A stretch of DNA of 64,000 bases. Origin: Thalassotalea ponticola (GTDB taxonomy: Bacteria; Pseudomonadota; Gammaproteobacteria; Enterobacterales; Alteromonadaceae). Made by a program: the position numbers and the translations under genes. How positions within the stretch are numbered: the first letter of the stretch is position 1; the number at the start of each line of letters is the position of its first letter. Where the stretch lies: the NCBI RefSeq assembly GCF_041379045.1, contig NZ_CP166871.1, positions 2,976,001 through 3,040,000 on the forward strand, read 5' to 3'. Of the stretch, positions 41,340 to 52,249 are shown in pieces. The notes under the pieces are model-generated. The model was not told the origin of the DNA and made no database searches. It was given only the letters and a program-made list of their open reading frames with translations.

Positions 41340-44300
41340 CTACTCTTCGTCCAACTCAATGTTGATACCTAGAGAGCGAATCTCTTTCAACAATACGTTG
41401 AATGATTCTGGCATGCCAGGTTCCATGCGATGGTCGCCATCAACAAGGTTTTTGTACATCTTCGTACGGCCGTTAACATCATCTGACTTAACTGTTAGCA
41501 TTTCTTGTAGAGTATATGCGGCACCGTATGCTTCTAATGCCCACACCTCCATCTCACCGAAACGCTGACCACCGAACTGAGCTTTACCACCAAGTGGTTG
41601 CTGAGTAACAAGTGAGTAAGAACCAGTTGAACGAGCGTGCATCTTGTCATCAACCAAGTGGTTAAGTTTCAACATGTACATGTAACCAACAGTCACAGGA
41701 CGCTCAAACGCGCGACCAGTACGACCATCATAAAGCGTGAATTGTCCGCTTTCTGGCATATCCGCTAGGCGGAATAGCTCTTTAATTTCTTTTTCTGCCG
41801 CACCGTCAAATGCTGGTGTTGCAATTGGTAAACCGGCTCTTAAGTTATTCGCAAGACGCATAACTTCATCGTCTGAGAAACTGTCAATATCAACATCTTG
41901 GCGAGATTCGCCAACCGCGTAGACATCTTTCAAGAAACTGCGAAGTTTGGCCAGCTCTTGCTGTTCTTTAATCATGCGATCGATCTTCTCACCGATACCG
42001 CGTGCCGCCATACCTAAGTGAGTTTCCAAGATTTGACCGATGTTCATACGCGACGGTACACCCAGTGGGTTAAGCACGATATCTACCGGCTCACCGTTTT
42101 CGTCGTAAGGCATGTCTTCAACCGGAACAACATTCGAGATTACACCCTTGTTACCGTGACGACCAGCCATCTTGTCACCAGGTTGTAATTGACGCTTAAC
42201 GGCTAAGTAAACCTTAACGATCTTAAGCACGCCCGGCGCTAAATCATCACCTTGAGTGATCTTACGACGCTTGGTTTCAAACTTCTTATCGAAGTCGGCT
42301 TTAATCGCATCGTATTGCTCTGCGATTTGCTCAAGTTCAGTTTGCTGTGCTTCGTCAGCTAAACTTTGCGTCAACCACTGATCACGAGACATACCGTTAA
42401 GGTCGCTCTCGTTCATGCCTGCAGCCATTAACAGCTTCTTGGCACGAGCGTAGATACCGTCTTCTAGAATGCTAAATTCATCGCCTAAGTCTTTCTTGAC
42501 TTCGCTCAGTTGCATCTCTTCAATTTCAAGTGCGCGCTTGTCTTTTTCAACACCGTCGCGAGTGAAAATTTGTACGTCGATGATGGTACCTGACACTGAG
42601 TTAGGTACGCGTAACGAACTGTCTTTTACGTCGGCAGCTTTTTCACCAAAGATTGCACGTAAAAGCTTCTCTTCAGGTGTTAGTTGAGTTTCGCCTTTCG
42701 GTGTTACTTTACCAACTAGGATGTCGCCACCCTTAACTTCAGCACCGATGTAAACAACACCAGACTCATCAAGTTTGCTAAGTGCTGATTCACCTACGTT
42801 CGGTATATCAGAGGTAATTTCTTCTGCACCGAGTTTGGTATCACGTGCGATACAGCTAAGCTCTTGAATGTGAATTGTGGTAAAGCGATCTTCCTTGGTT
42901 ACACGCTCAGAGATCAACATCGAATCCTCGAAGTTGTAACCGTTCCAAGGCATGAATGCGATACGCATGTTTTGACCAAGAGCAAGTTCACCAAGGTCTG
43001 TTGAAGGACCATCAGCTAATACGTCACCGCGTTCTACCGGCTCACCAACTTTACAAGTTGGACGCTGGTTGATACACGTATTTTGGTTTGAACGCGTGTA
43101 CTTGGTTAGGTTGTAGATATCAATACCTGCTTCACCTGGAACCATCTCACTTTCGTTTACGCGAACTACGATGCGCGAAGCATCTACGTAATCCACTACA
43201 CCGCCACGCTTAGCTACGGCTGTAACACCAGAGTCTACTGCGATGGTTTTTTCCATACCTGTACCAACAAGTGGCTTATCAGCCTTCAATGTAGGTACCG
43301 CTTGACGTTGCATGTTCGCACCCATCAATGCACGGTTCGCATCATCGTGTTCAAGGAATGGAATAAGTGACGCAGCCACAGAAATAATTTGCTGTGGTGA
43401 TACATCCATATACTGAACTTGATCAGATTGCATTAAGGTGAATTCGTTCTTGTGACGACATGGCACTAGGCCGTCAACAAGTTTGTTATCGGCATCAACT
43501 TCAGCGTTTGCCTGTGCAACTACGAAGTTACCTTCTTCAATCGCTGATAAATAATCGATATCATCAGTTACCACACCATCGACAACTTTGCGATAAGGCG
43601 TTTCAAGGAAACCGTAATCATTGGTACGAGCGTAACAAGATAACGAGTTAATCAAACCGATGTTTGGACCTTCCGGCGTTTCGATTGGACACACACGACC
43701 GTAGTGAGTTGGATGTACGTCTCGAACCTCAAAGCCTGCGCGTTCACGAGTTAGACCACCTGGGCCTAACGCTGAAATACGACGCTTGTGCGTTACTTCA
43801 GACAGCGGGTTGTTTTGGTCCATAAATTGTGACAATTGCGATGAACCAAAGAATTCTTTAACAGCGGCAGAGATAGGCTTAGCGTTAATTAAATCTTGTG
43901 GCATTACTGCATCAAGATCACCAAGAGATAAACGCTCACGAACCGCACGTTCTACACGTACAAGACCTACGCGGAACTGGTTCTCGGCCATTTCACCAAC
44001 CGAACGAATACGACGGTTACCTAAGTGGTCGATATCGTCAACTTCACCTTTACCATCGCGAATCGTGATCAAGGTTTTCATCACGTCAATGATATCGTCG
44101 TTCGATAATACGCCTTCGCCAGTTGACTCATCACGGCCAACGCGACGGTTAAACTTCATACGACCAACATTTGACAGGTCATAGCGCTCTTCTGAGAAGA
44201 ATAAGTTGTCAAAAAGCGCTTCCGCTGCTTCTTTCGTTGGCGGCTCACCTGGGCGCATCATACGGTAAATTTCAACTAGCGCCTCTAAGCGGTTAGTCGA

Positions 44301-45368
44301 ACTATCGATACGCAATGTATCCGACATGTACGAGCCACAGTCGAATTCGTTCATGTACAAGGTTTCAAGCGACTTATAGCCAGCCTCAACTAACTCAGCA
44401 ACTAACTCTAGGGTTAGTTCTGTGTTCGCTGCGGCAACTAGCTCGCCTGTGCTCTTGTTGACGTAGTCTTTGGCCAATACGCGACCAACAATGTAGTCTG
44501 CTGGTACGTCTAAAGTATTAACGTTTTCTTTTTCTAATGCACGGATATGACGAGCAGTAATACGACGGCCTTGTTCAACGAGCACATCACCGTTTGGCAT
44601 TTTAATATCGAACGTTGCTGTTTCACCGCGAAGACGTTCTGGAACCAATTCCATAACCATCTTGCTTTTCTTAATATCGAAACGCGTGGTGCTGTAGAAC
44701 ATCGCCAGAATTTCTTCTGTGCTGTACTCAAGCGCACGTAAGATGATCGATGCAGGTAGCTTACGACGACGGTCAATACGAACAAATAGATTGTCTTTCG
44801 GATCAAACTCAAAATCTAACCACGAACCGCGGTAAGGAATTACGCGTGCGTTGTAAAGCACTTTACCCGATGAGTGAGTTTTGCCTTTGTCGTGATCAAA
44901 GAATACACCAGGTGAACGGTGTAACTGAGATACGATTACACGTTCCGTACCATTGATAACGAACGTACCGTTCTCTGTCATCAATGGGATTTCGCCCATG
45001 TAAACTTCTTGTTCTTTAATATCTTTAATGGTACCTGGCGCAGCTTCTTTATCGTAAATAACTAAACGCAAAGTAACGCGTAAAGCCGCTGAGTAGGTAA
45101 CGCCACGGATTTGACATTCTTTCACATCAAATAGAGGCTCACCTAAGCGGTAACTTACGTATTGTAATTCTGAATTACCAGAATAACTTTTAATTGGAAA
45201 TACACTACGGAATGCAGCTTCTAAACCAACTGTACCCATTTCATCGATATCAATAAACTTGCGGAAAGATTCGAGTTGGATAGACAACAGGAATGGATAA
45301 TCCATTACCTGAGCGCTCTTACCAAAATCCTTTCGAATACGCTTCTTCTCAGAATAAGAGTAAACCAT
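41340..45368 (-). CDS. rpoB: DNA-directed RNA polymerase subunit beta
   Basis: 1342 residues from the ATG at 45368 ([20 protein letters not shown]), the same length as E. coli RpoB; the open frame runs 16 codons further upstream without conservation. The rifampicin pocket [33 protein letters not shown] reads as wild type. The [13 protein letters not shown] active-site segment and the C-terminal anchor that meets beta-prime are present. Confidence 0.99.
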   Translation of the reverse strand: MVYSYSEKKRIRKDFGKSAQVMDYPFLLSIQLESFRKFIDIDEMGTVGLEAAFRSVFPIKSYSGNSELQYVSYRLGEPLFDVKECQIRGVTYSAALRVTLRLVIYDKEAAPGTIKDIKEQEVYMGEIPLMTENGTFVINGTERVIVSQLHRSPGVFFDHDKGKTHSSGKVLYNARVIPYRGSWLDFEFDPKDNLFVRIDRRRKLPASIILRALEYSTEEILAMFYSTTRFDIKKSKMVMELVPERLRGETATFDIKMPNGDVLVEQGRRITARHIRALEKENVNTLDVPADYIVGRVLAKDYVNKSTGELVAAANTELTLELVAELVEAGYKSLETLYMNEFDCGSYMSDTLRIDSSTNRLEALVEIYRMMRPGEPPTKEAAEALFDNLFFSEERYDLSNVGRMKFNRRVGRDESTGEGVLSNDDIIDVMKTLITIRDGKGEVDDIDHLGNRRIRSVGEMAENQFRVGLVRVERAVRERLSLGDLDAVMPQDLINAKPISAAVKEFFGSSQLSQFMDQNNPLSEVTHKRRISALGPGGLTRERAGFEVRDVHPTHYGRVCPIETPEGPNIGLINSLSCYARTNDYGFLETPYRKVVDGVVTDDIDYLSAIEEGNFVVAQANAEVDADNKLVDGLVPCRHKNEFTLMQSDQVQYMDVSPQQIISVAASLIPFLEHDDANRALMGANMQRQAVPTLKADKPLVGTGMEKTIAVDSGVTAVAKRGGVVDYVDASRIVVRVNESEMVPGEAGIDIYNLTKYTRSNQNTCINQRPTCKVGEPVERGDVLADGPSTDLGELALGQNMRIAFMPWNGYNFEDSMLISERVTKEDRFTTIHIQELSCIARDTKLGAEEITSDIPNVGESALSKLDESGVVYIGAEVKGGDILVGKVTPKGETQLTPEEKLLRAIFGEKAADVKDSSLRVPNSVSGTIIDVQIFTRDGVEKDKRALEIEEMQLSEVKKDLGDEFSILEDGIYARAKKLLMAAGMNESDLNGMSRDQWLTQSLADEAQQTELEQIAEQYDAIKADFDKKFETKRRKITQGDDLAPGVLKIVKVYLAVKRQLQPGDKMAGRHGNKGVISNVVPVEDMPYDENGEPVDIVLNPLGVPSRMNIGQILETHLGMAARGIGEKIDRMIKEQQELAKLRSFLKDVYAVGESRQDVDIDSFSDDEVMRLANNLRAGLPIATPAFDGAAEKEIKELFRLADMPESGQFTLYDGRTGRAFERPVTVGYMYMLKLNHLVDDKMHARSTGSYSLVTQQPLGGKAQFGGQRFGEMEVWALEAYGAAYTLQEMLTVKSDDVNGRTKMYKNLVDGDHRMEPGMPESFNVLLKEIRSLGINIELDEE

Positions 45369-45620
45369 GGGTTCCTCATCTTGCTCGTTATGGCCAACCT
45401 GGCAGCCGGGTGGCATCGCCAGGAGTAAATCTCTTTAAATCTTAAGCAAATATCTCTTGGGTCATTTGCTTAAAACTCAGATATAGCTCTCACCGTAAAC
45501 TGCGCTTTGATTGACTCAAAGAACGCAATGTTGTGATGTAAGAACTTGTATTCACGTTAAAAAAGACGATAACTTTAAACATTATCAACTAACCGTTTAA
45601 AAAACAATCTCTTTTAGCGC

Positions 45621-45650
45621 AAAAAGGCCGGTGACATTAGTCACCAGCCA
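45621..45650 (-). terminator. Attenuator hairpin between rplL and rpoB
   Basis: The minus strand reads GGCTGGTGAC-TAAT-GTCACCGGCC followed by TTTTT, inside the 319-nt rplL-rpoB spacer. In E. coli an attenuator and an RNase III site in the same spacer set polymerase below L7/L12 levels. The remaining 250 nt hold no gene. Confidence 0.75.
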
Positions 45651-45687
45651 TTGCCTAAATTAGGCAGCTAATCTGTATGTATACAGA

Positions 45688-46053
45688 TTACTTGATAGCA
45701 ACAGTTGCGCCTGCTTCTTCAAGTTCAGCTTTAAGAGCTTCAGCTTCTTCTTTAGAAACGCCTTCTTTAAGAGCTTTAGGAGCTGATTCAACAACTTCTT
45801 TAGCTTCTTTAAGACCAAGACCAGTAGCACCACGTACTGCTTTGATAACAGCAACTTTGTTGCCACCGAAGCTTTCTAGAACTACGTCGAACTCAGTTTG
45901 TTCTGCAGCAGCAGCACCTGCGTCAGCAGCAACTGCAACAGCAGCAGCAGCAGAAACGCCGAACTTCTCTTCCATTGCTTCGATAAGTTCAACAACTTCC
46001 ATTACTGACATTTCAGCAACAGCATTTAAGATATCGTCTTTAGAGATAGACAT
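45688..46053 (-). CDS. rplL: 50S ribosomal protein L7/L12
   Basis: 121 residues from the ATG at 46053 ([20 protein letters not shown]). It has the N-terminal dimerisation helices, an Ala/Val-rich hinge ([19 protein letters not shown]) and the globular C-terminal domain ([36 protein letters not shown]) that recruits EF-Tu and EF-G. It is third in the rplKAJL series and the only multi-copy ribosomal protein. Confidence 0.98.
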   Translation of the reverse strand: MSISKDDILNAVAEMSVMEVVELIEAMEEKFGVSAAAAVAVAADAGAAAAEQTEFDVVLESFGGNKVAVIKAVRGATGLGLKEAKEVVESAPKALKEGVSKEEAEALKAELEEAGATVAIK

Positions 46054-46131
46054 AATCATCTTTCCTATAAAATTTAAACAGCCAACACGCTGTTAGATAA
46101 AAAACTATATAAATACAAGCTAACAGCGCAA

Positions 46132-46626
46132 TTAAGCTGCTTCTTGCTCTTTCTGATCGCGAATTGCAGCAATAGTGCGTACAAGTTTGCCAGCAGATGC
46201 TTCTTTCATTGCGCTCATCAAGCGTGCAATTGCTTCGTCGTAAGTAGGTAGCTTAGCTAGTACTTGTACGTCAACAACTTCACCTTCGTATGCAGCAGTT
46301 TTCAGTTCAAAGATTGCGTTTTCTTTAGCGAAATCATTGAAGATACGCGCTGCAGCACCTGGGTGCTCGCTTGAGAATGCGATTAATGAAGGACCTACGA
46401 ATGATTCTTTCAAACATTCGAATGGAGTACCTTCAACTGCGCGACGTGCTAACGTGTTACGAACGACTTTCATCCATACACCGTTTTCACGAGCTTGCTT
46501 ACGCAATGCAGTAATCGCTTCAACTGTTACACCGCGCGAGTCGGCAACAACAGCTGAAAGAGCGCCAGAGGCAGCTTCTTGAACTTCAGCAACAATTGCT
46601 TTTTTATCATCAAGATTAATAGCCAT
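46132..46626 (-). CDS. rplJ: 50S ribosomal protein L10
   Basis: 164 residues from the ATG at 46626 ([20 protein letters not shown]); seven further upstream codons of the frame are not conserved. It has the [15 protein letters not shown] and [22 protein letters not shown] segments and the C-terminal helix that carries L7/L12 dimers. L10 bound to L7/L12 represses its own mRNA through the leader at 46627-46918. Confidence 0.97.
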   Translation of the reverse strand: MAINLDDKKAIVAEVQEAASGALSAVVADSRGVTVEAITALRKQARENGVWMKVVRNTLARRAVEGTPFECLKESFVGPSLIAFSSEHPGAAARIFNDFAKENAIFELKTAAYEGEVVDVQVLAKLPTYDEAIARLMSAMKEASAGKLVRTIAAIRDQKEQEAA

Positions 46627-46918
46627 TGGCTTTAACTCCTGGTTCACCGGATAACCGGTATTTAACTCTCCTAAAACGCACGCGTCTTAGGCCTCTACGG
46701 CGAGAGCCAGAAATTTAGGAAAATATCTGGGTAATCACCATCTACGTAGGAAATTAAGCTGTGTTAATCACACTCATGAAGTGCTTAAGATCTCAACAAC
46801 ACCTACGGTCTTTGACGGGAGCTGAACAGTGTTTACATTGTAAACCGCGTTGTTCAACACCTACCAAAAATTTAGGGGGCGAATTATAGATTAAAATTCA
46901 CCCACTGTAAACGCTTTA
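46627..46918 (-). promoter_or_regulatory. rplJ leader (L10-type autoregulatory region)
   Basis: 292 nt between rplA and rplJ without a gene. It contains several complementary blocks, for example GGTGTTGTTGAGATC/GTTGAACAACGCGG-type pairs, and GGTTAT(C)CGG/CCGGATAACC at about 46645-46660 close to the rplJ ribosome-binding site. Position and length fit the L10 leader known from E. coli; the exact binding site is inferred. Confidence 0.65.
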
Positions 46919-47617
46919 TTAGATGTCTGACAAAGAGTTTTGAGCGATAGTTACACCAGCGCCCATAGTCGTTGAAAGAGATACCTTCTTGAAGTAAGCG
47001 CCTTTTGCTTGTGCAGGCTTAGCTTTCTTAAGCGCAGCTAGCAATGCAACTAGGTTTTCTTCAATTTGGTTAGCGTCGAAATCTACCTTACCGATAGTAG
47101 AATGGATGATACCATTCTTGTCGTTGCGGTAACGGATCTGACCAGCTTTTGCGTTCTTAACAGCAGTAGCTACGTCTGGAGTTACAGTACCAACTTTAGG
47201 GTTTGGCATTAGACCACGTGGACCTAATACTTGACCTAGTTGACCTACAACACGCATCGCATCTGGAGTTGCGATAACAACGTCGAAGTTCATTTCGCCA
47301 GCTTTTACTTGCTCAGCTAGATCTTCCATACCAATGATGTCTGCACCAGCTTCTTTAGCTAGTTCTACGTTTGCGCCCTGTGTGAACACAGCAACACGAA
47401 CGTCACGGCCAGTACCGTGAGGTAGTACAGTTGCACCACGAACGTTTTGGTCAGATTTACGAGCGTCGATGCCTAGCTTAACAGCAACATCTACAGACTC
47501 TTTGAAGTTAGCTGTAGCTAACTCTTTCAATAAAGCGATTGCTTCATTGATTTCGTATTCTTTCAATACGTCTACTTTTTCACGGATTAGACGAGCGCGT
47601 TTTGATAATTTAGCCAT
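46919..47617 (-). CDS. rplA: 50S ribosomal protein L1
   Basis: 232 residues, starting [20 protein letters not shown], with the conserved [31 protein letters not shown] and [20 protein letters not shown] motifs. L1 forms the mobile stalk at the E site and represses rplKA translation by binding the rplK leader. It starts three nt after the rplK stop, so coupling is expected. Confidence 0.98.
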   Translation of the reverse strand: MAKLSKRARLIREKVDVLKEYEINEAIALLKELATANFKESVDVAVKLGIDARKSDQNVRGATVLPHGTGRDVRVAVFTQGANVELAKEAGADIIGMEDLAEQVKAGEMNFDVVIATPDAMRVVGQLGQVLGPRGLMPNPKVGTVTPDVATAVKNAKAGQIRYRNDKNGIIHSTIGKVDFDANQIEENLVALLAALKKAKPAQAKGAYFKKVSLSTTMGAGVTIAQNSLSDI

Positions 47618-47620
47618 TGA

Positions 47621-48049
47621 TTAGTCCTCTACTACCAAACCCATTGCACGAGCTGAACCTGCAATAGTACGCACAGCCGCTTCCATTGAACCAGCAGTTA
47701 AGTCTGGCTCTTTCATCTTAACGATTTCTTCAAGTTGAGCTGTTGTAACAGTACCAACTTTTTCAGTGTTAGGACGACCTGAACCGCTCTTGATACCAGC
47801 AGCTTTCTTAAGTAAGTAAGAAGCAGGTGGAGTCTTAGTTTCAAAAGTGAAAGAGCGATCGTTGTAAACTGTGATTACAACTGGAACTGGAGCGCCTTTA
47901 TCTAAAGAATCTGTACGTGCGTTAAACGCTTTACAGAATTCCATGATGTTTACACCATGTTGACCTAGAGCAGGACCAACTGGTGGTGACGGGTTAGCTG
48001 CACCAGCAGCAACCTGTAGCTTGATTAAAGCTTGGACTTTCTTAGCCAT
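47621..48049 (-). CDS. rplK: 50S ribosomal protein L11
   Basis: 142 residues beginning [30 protein letters not shown]. The Pro-rich N-terminal domain and the C-terminal rRNA-binding domain ([19 protein letters not shown]) are intact. L11 forms part of the GTPase-associated centre and is needed for RelA activation on starved ribosomes. First gene of rplKAJL-rpoBC, with its own promoter about 100 nt upstream. Confidence 0.98.
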   Translation of the reverse strand: MAKKVQALIKLQVAAGAANPSPPVGPALGQHGVNIMEFCKAFNARTDSLDKGAPVPVVITVYNDRSFTFETKTPPASYLLKKAAGIKSGSGRPNTEKVGTVTTAQLEEIVKMKEPDLTAGSMEAAVRTIAGSARAMGLVVED

Positions 48050-48145
48050 TGTTTAATACCTTTAGTTTGGGTGATAACGCTGAAACAATTCAGCTCCCCG
48101 GTTAATAAAAACGATTTTACTTGCGTTAAATAAAATCGGCAGCGG

Positions 48146-48175
48146 ATTATATATTAATCAATGAACAATAAGCAA
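48146..48175 (-). promoter_or_regulatory. Promoter of rplKAJL-rpoBC
   Basis: On the minus strand TTGCTT (48175-48170), 18 bp and TATAAT (48151-48146). The rest of the 354-nt gap between rplK and the permease gene (48050-48403) shows no gene or clear repeat. Confidence 0.75.
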
Positions 48176-48403
48176 GCACGGACGACATTTTTTTAATTCG
48201 CCGTTGGTGACAAGGTACTAAGGACTTAGCTCAGGTGGGTAAATATTCGCGTGATGGCTCCTGAAAATCATTGTTTTGACAACGCTTTAGAGCCGATTAA
48301 TAGGGATAAACTGCTGTTATTACGTTGGCCGATATAGGCCCAATTAATGTCTCGAAATCGAACTAATCCCCAGTCTGTCAGGCTATTTCTAGCGGTACAA
48401 TAA

Positions 48404-49297
48404 TTAAGCGATACCGGCGATGCCCACGAGTAGAATCCAGCTACCGAGAAATAGCTTAAGCCGCTGTGCGCCGAGCCACAGTGCTAAATAGCGAGCTAAT
48501 AACGCGCCAACCATCGCACCGGGTGCAGCAAACATTAACACCTGCGTGTTGATTAGAGACAATTCGATAAAATAAGGTACGCCACAGATCACGGAAATTG
48601 CCGAGACAATAACCCCGGTGGCGACGGAAAACATCACAGAAAAGCCGCGGATTAACAAGATAACCGCGACAATTTCACCGACGCCAACCGAAATCCACGC
48701 GGTAATAATACCACCGATAAAACTAACAAAGGCAATTAAGGCGACTTCTTTCGCCGTGAGCGTTTTTGCGCCTCGATGCGTGGAGCGCTTATTCAAATAG
48801 GCACAGTGGTACAAAACGACTATGCCAAACACCAATGAAAACACACTGAATATCAGATTGATTGATGCAACTGGTGCAATCGGTAAATACTGGACTAGCA
48901 ATAGACCCGCAATCGAAAACGGCACACTTGCCAATAAGGCTTGATAAAGCAGATTTACCCGCTCGACTCTCTGCTTACTGTTTGAATTAAAAAAGAGCAA
49001 CCAAGATATACTGCCAACCGTCATGCCAAAGCATTGAATAGCAAAACTGGTGGCAATCACTTGGTCAATGTGCATGCCGATGGCATCAAAGAATGGCACA
49101 AACACCACACCACCACCGGCCCCGGTTGAATTGGCCGCTATCGCGCCGCCTATACCCAGAAAGAAGAATGCAAAGTAATCACTTACTAACGTACCGATAT
49201 TTGGCTGTACACTCAGCACCGCCCCCCAAGCGATAAATACAGTGATAAGGGAGGCCGCAATGTATTGCGTGCGATTAGTGAATAATTGGGAAATCAT
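48404..49297 (-). CDS. TauE/SafE-family sulfite/anion exporter-like permease
   Basis: 297 residues, about eight membrane helices. The family pattern GIGGAIAANSTGAGGGVVFVPFF near residues 47-70 is repeated in weaker form in the second half (FIGGIITAWISVGVGEIVAVILL), as expected for the internal duplication. Members export sulfite, sulfoacetate or related anions; the substrate here is unknown. It interrupts the usually adjacent nusG and rplKAJL groups and has a terminator (49405-49432) before it. Confidence 0.85.
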   Translation of the reverse strand: MISQLFTNRTQYIAASLITVFIAWGAVLSVQPNIGTLVSDYFAFFFLGIGGAIAANSTGAGGGVVFVPFFDAIGMHIDQVIATSFAIQCFGMTVGSISWLLFFNSNSKQRVERVNLLYQALLASVPFSIAGLLLVQYLPIAPVASINLIFSVFSLVFGIVVLYHCAYLNKRSTHRGAKTLTAKEVALIAFVSFIGGIITAWISVGVGEIVAVILLIRGFSVMFSVATGVIVSAISVICGVPYFIELSLINTQVLMFAAPGAMVGALLARYLALWLGAQRLKLFLGSWILLVGIAGIA

Positions 49298-49404
49298 AGC
49301 AAATAGAGATACGTCAAAAAACTAGGCCGACAAGGCGATGATAATTGATGTAGTGCCATTACGCAATTAGCGAGGCGTAAGTTCAGTGTTCATCGTACAG
49401 ATAC

Positions 49405-49432
49405 AAAAAAGCCGTGCTTAGCACGGCTTTTT
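49405..49432. terminator. Terminator downstream of nusG
   Basis: AAAAAAGCCGTGC-TTA-GCACGGCTTTTT, a 7-bp GC-rich stem 15 nt past the nusG stop. Confidence 0.92.
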
Positions 49433-49446
49433 CATCGATAACTCGA

Positions 49447-49992
49447 CTAGGTTTTCTCAACCTGAGAAAACTCCAGTTCAACAGGGGTTGAACGACCGAA
49501 AATCGATACCGATACTTTGATTCGGCTTTTTTCGTAATCCAACTCTTCAACCACACCGTTAAAGTCAGCGAATGGACCGTCGATAACACGTACCACTTCG
49601 CCTGGTTCGAATAAGGTTTTTGGACGTGGCGCTTCTGAAGACTCATCAAGACGCTGTAAAATACGATCCGCTTCGGCTTTAGTAATTGGTGCTGGACGAT
49701 CTGACGTCCCACCAATAAAGCCCAGTACGCGAGGTACGCTTTTTACTAAGTGCCACGCTTCTTCATCCATAGCCATTTCAACTAACACGTAGCCAGGGAA
49801 GAATTTGCGCGCACTTTTGCGTTTTTGACCAGCACGCATTTCAACAACTTCTTCGGTCGGCACTAATACCTGGCCAAACTTGTCTTCCATGCCATGGATT
49901 TTAATATGCTCTAAAAGCGTTTTTTGAACGCGGGCTTCGTAGCCAGAAAAAGCTTGAACTACATACCATCTTAATTTGATTTCTTCAGACAT
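49447..49992 (-). CDS. nusG: Transcription elongation and antitermination factor NusG
   Basis: 181 residues, the standard length. The NGN domain ([24 protein letters not shown] ... [31 protein letters not shown]) binds the polymerase clamp. The C-terminal KOW domain ([25 protein letters not shown]) binds Rho or S10. It starts eight nt after secE in a tRNA-Trp-secE-nusG unit. Confidence 0.98.
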   Translation of the reverse strand: MSEEIKLRWYVVQAFSGYEARVQKTLLEHIKIHGMEDKFGQVLVPTEEVVEMRAGQKRKSARKFFPGYVLVEMAMDEEAWHLVKSVPRVLGFIGGTSDRPAPITKAEADRILQRLDESSEAPRPKTLFEPGEVVRVIDGPFADFNGVVEELDYEKSRIKVSVSIFGRSTPVELEFSQVEKT

Positions 49993-50000
49993 TAGTGCAC

Positions 50001-50375
50001 CTATAGCGAAGTAATAAAGCTTACGATTTCATATAATAGACTATCTAGTCCCCAAAGAATCAGTGACATAATTAATGTTGCAACGATAACAATACCGGTT
50101 GTCTGCATAGATTCTTGTTTTGTAGGCCATACAACTTTGCGTACTTCAGTACGAGATTCCTTAGCAAAACTAAAAAACGCTTTACCCTTTTCGGTTTGCA
50201 AAGCGATAATTGCAGCAATAGCAACTGCGGCAACAACTCCTAACGCACGGAATAATACCGACTCTTCACCAAAGTAGTAGTTGCCGAACACGGCACCACC
50301 TAAAAGTAGAAAAACAACAATCCACTTAACTGTATCTAGAGAACCACCTTGTGAGGTTTCTGTACTTGCATTCAT
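50001..50375 (-). CDS. secE: Preprotein translocase subunit SecE
   Basis: 124 residues from the ATG at 50375 ([20 protein letters not shown]), as in the three-helix enterobacterial type. Two N-terminal membrane helices precede the conserved cytoplasmic amphipathic segment ([24 protein letters not shown]) and the essential third helix. The open frame extends into the tRNA-Trp gene and is not used. SecE holds SecY together in the translocon. Confidence 0.96.
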   Translation of the reverse strand: MNASTETSQGGSLDTVKWIVVFLLLGGAVFGNYYFGEESVLFRALGVVAAVAIAAIIALQTEKGKAFFSFAKESRTEVRKVVWPTKQESMQTTGIVIVATLIMSLILWGLDSLLYEIVSFITSL

Positions 50376-50444
50376 AACTTCTGACCTGTTCCTGTCAACA
50401 TCAAGACAAACGCACCTCGCTCCTATAGCGAGATTGAAAATATT

Positions 50445-50521
50445 TGGCAGGGGTGGAGAGACTCGAACTCCCAACCGTCGGTTTTGGAGACCGCCGTTCT
50501 ACCAATTGGAACTACACCCCT
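50445..50521 (-). tRNA. tRNA-Trp (CCA anticodon)
   Basis: 77 nt including an encoded CCA. The acceptor stem AGGGGTG/CACCCCT, D-loop, anticodon loop CTCCAAA (CCA) and T-arm GTTCGAGTC all pair. It has one more D-loop base than the E. coli gene. It lies just before secE, as in several marine gammaproteobacteria, and shares the promoter at 50620-50647. Confidence 0.97.
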
Positions 50522-50619
50522 AAATCTTTGTGGTACCTCGATGGTACCGATACACTTATCATGTGTTTTTTCTGCGCTTTCGAAGGGAAAATTGAGAATT
50601 ACATGAGAAGTGAACGGTT

Positions 50620-50647
50620 ATTATACTTAGCTTATCCAATTACTCAA
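50620..50647 (-). promoter_or_regulatory. Promoter of tRNA-Trp-secE-nusG
   Basis: On the minus strand TTGAGT (50647-50642), 16 bp and TATAAT (50625-50620), with start near 50613 and about 90 nt before the tRNA. The rest of the 534-nt gap 50522-51055 shows no gene. Confidence 0.75.
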
Positions 50648-51055
50648 GATTTAATTGTCGTTCGATACCGCTAAAGTGTGATGTTTTTGTAAACCGAGAA
50701 CGCGATATACAAAAGGGTAAAGTCTTACTGCAGTACGTGCGATGTACAACGCCAGATAAGATAGAGCCAAGAGACGAAAGGGGTTGTCTTTGGCAAAACA
50801 CAAACAGCGCCTGTTAACGGAGTGTGCCTTGGCCACCGCTCTTTAATACATAGGTTTAATCATTGATTGGATTTGTTACTGTATCTATTGTCTTTGCCTA
50901 TGATATTGCTCTTAGCTATGCCCTCTTCTCGTCAACATCAGTAACGCATAAGTTATGACCTGATAGACGATTTTACCAAGATCATTTGGACTATTGCCAC
51001 CCACCACAAAAAGCAGTAACGTACTAATAATTAAAACGAAAAATAACAAGGATGT

Positions 51056-51892
51056 ATGATGCAAAAAGCAATTATTGCCATTTTGATAGCCGCGCTTTAC
51101 GGTTGCGGTGGCGGCGATAGCACCGACACGGTTAGCGCCAAAACGCCTAATTATCCCGATTATACGCCAAGTATTTCTCAACTAGCAGGGGTTTGGGATT
51201 CGTCAGCGCAAATCGATGGATTAGTTGACGTAGCCTACATGGTATTTCGCAGCAACTACAGTGCAGAATTTTACGATTACCTCGGTGATGAATATGACCT
51301 AGGAGAAGACTGCTATTACACAGGTGAATCAATAGAAAACGAGCTAAATGTTAGCCTGTATACCCAACTGGTCGACTTAGACGATGGATATTACGATTTG
51401 ATCACCGTTACGGAAGATCTGTACGTCGATTACCACGGCACGGCTAGCGTGTTGGGTCAGTATACGTTAGAAGATGAAGATACCTTAACAGTAACAGTCT
51501 TCTCAACCAATCTGATATTACATTCAGCAGCTGACGAGGTTATTTATTATGAGACTATGACGGTGGATACTCCCAACCAACGGAGCTTTGAACTTTTCGA
51601 AAATGGTGAATATTTTGATGTTGTATTAACTCGCTCCAACAGCGATGCTGCTTGGCAAGTCGACAGTGGCTTTTACTATGATATGGCCTACTTAATCGAT
51701 ACTGCTGAAGATTATCAACTGACAAGCATGTACCAACGCAGTGACAAGCGCGAAAGCGATCTAAGCCCGGTTTGCAGTGGCGCATCGTATGCCATTGCAC
51801 AACCTCTAGCCAATAGTGACGGCCAAGTGCGTGACAATCGCAACGCAAAGCTGGCGACCAAGCTGAAGCGGTTGAGCAAATACGCATACTAA
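51056..51892 (+). CDS. Hypothetical lipoprotein
   Basis: 278 residues, not recognised. The N-terminus MMQKAIIAILIAALYGCGGG is a short lipoprotein signal with Cys17 in a LYGC lipobox; two adjacent ATGs (51056, 51059) are possible starts after AAGGATG. The mature protein is acidic, rich in Asp/Tyr, with a SQLAGVWDSS opening and alternating strands suggesting a beta-barrel such as a lipocalin-like fold. It is the only plus-strand gene between 36 and 58 kb, wedged between tRNA-Trp and tufB, so probably acquired locally. Confidence 0.75.
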   Translation: MMQKAIIAILIAALYGCGGGDSTDTVSAKTPNYPDYTPSISQLAGVWDSSAQIDGLVDVAYMVFRSNYSAEFYDYLGDEYDLGEDCYYTGESIENELNVSLYTQLVDLDDGYYDLITVTEDLYVDYHGTASVLGQYTLEDEDTLTVTVFSTNLILHSAADEVIYYETMTVDTPNQRSFELFENGEYFDVVLTRSNSDAAWQVDSGFYYDMAYLIDTAEDYQLTSMYQRSDKRESDLSPVCSGASYAIAQPLANSDGQVRDNRNAKLATKLKRLSKYAY

Positions 51893-51902
51893 CGCTTAGT
51901 AC

Positions 51903-51941
51903 AAACATACAAAAAGAGCAGCCGTGAAGCCGGCCGTACAT
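51903..51941 (+). repeat. Partial duplication at the edge of the 52-kb array
   Basis: ACATACAAAAAGAGCAGCC occurs twice in a row (from 51904 and 51938), separated by GTGAAGCCGGCCGT. The same run, GTGAAGCCGGCCGTACAT, borders the tuf terminator at 17783-17800. It looks like a footprint of recombination between the 17-kb and 52-kb arrays. Confidence 0.65.
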
Positions 51942-52013
51942 ACAAAAAGAGCAGCCAATGGCTGCTCTTTTCAGGTTTAGTGTTTAAAAATCATTATTCA
52001 ATGATTTTAGATA
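51942..52013 (-). pseudogene. Dead duplicate of the tuf 3' end with its terminator
   Basis: 72 bases matching 17801-17872 except for a few substitutions: terminator hairpin GAGCAGCC/GGCTGCTC, trailer and terminal tuf codons. Beyond 52013 hairpin unit A interrupts it, then tuf sequence resumes at 52063-52083 (CAACACCAGCACCTACTGTAC) and stops. The real tufB lies further on at 52264. Confidence 0.85.
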
Positions 52014-52062
52014 AACCGCCACGGAAGGTGAGAATGCAAAAAACGCAGGAGCAGTTTTTTGT
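52014..52062 (+). mobile_element. Hairpin unit A inserted in the dead tuf tail (uninterrupted copy)
   Basis: 49 bases separate GATA and CAACACC, which are contiguous in the intact tuf genes. The unit has CCGCCACGGAAGGTG, then stem CAAAAAA/TTTTTTG around CGCAGGAGCAG. The same unit at the same tuf position occurs at 17437-17532, there split by unit B, so both loci descend from one event. Confidence 0.8.
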
Positions 52063-52083
52063 CAACACCAGCACCTACTGTAC

Positions 52084-52200
52084 AGGTTAACCATCAATGG
52101 TTAATCCAAATACCTGAGGCATTTGGCAAATTCTGGAAAATTGTCCACTAGGACATTTTTCTAATCGAATTTGTCATCACGGAACTCCGTGAAGTCGTAC
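52084..52200 (+). repeat. Hairpin-rich remainder of the 52-kb array
   Basis: Consecutive hairpins: TTAACCAT/ATGGTTAA (52087-52104), CAAATTC/GAATTTG (about 52126-52174) enclosing TGTCC-ACTA-GGACA, and TCACGG/CCGTGA (52177-52192). Each has a positional counterpart at 17611-17785, with compensating changes in the first. The 17-kb version carries 67 extra bases (17668-17734). Confidence 0.7.
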
Positions 52201-52216
52201 GTACTTTTGTCGGCGT

Positions 52217-52249
52217 AAAAAAAAGGTCGCAAATGCGACCTTCTTTTTT
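52217..52249. terminator. Terminator of tufB
   Basis: AAAAGGTCGC-AAA-TGCGACCTTCTTTTTT. The stem equals that of the fusA2 terminator (21536) rather than the other tuf terminators, so this tuf copy acquired a different 3' end. Confidence 0.88.

Noticed and set aside
50375..50474. Extended N-terminus for SecE reaching into tRNA-Trp
   Set aside because: The additional 33 residues translate tRNA sequence; conserved SecE starts at the ATG at 50375.
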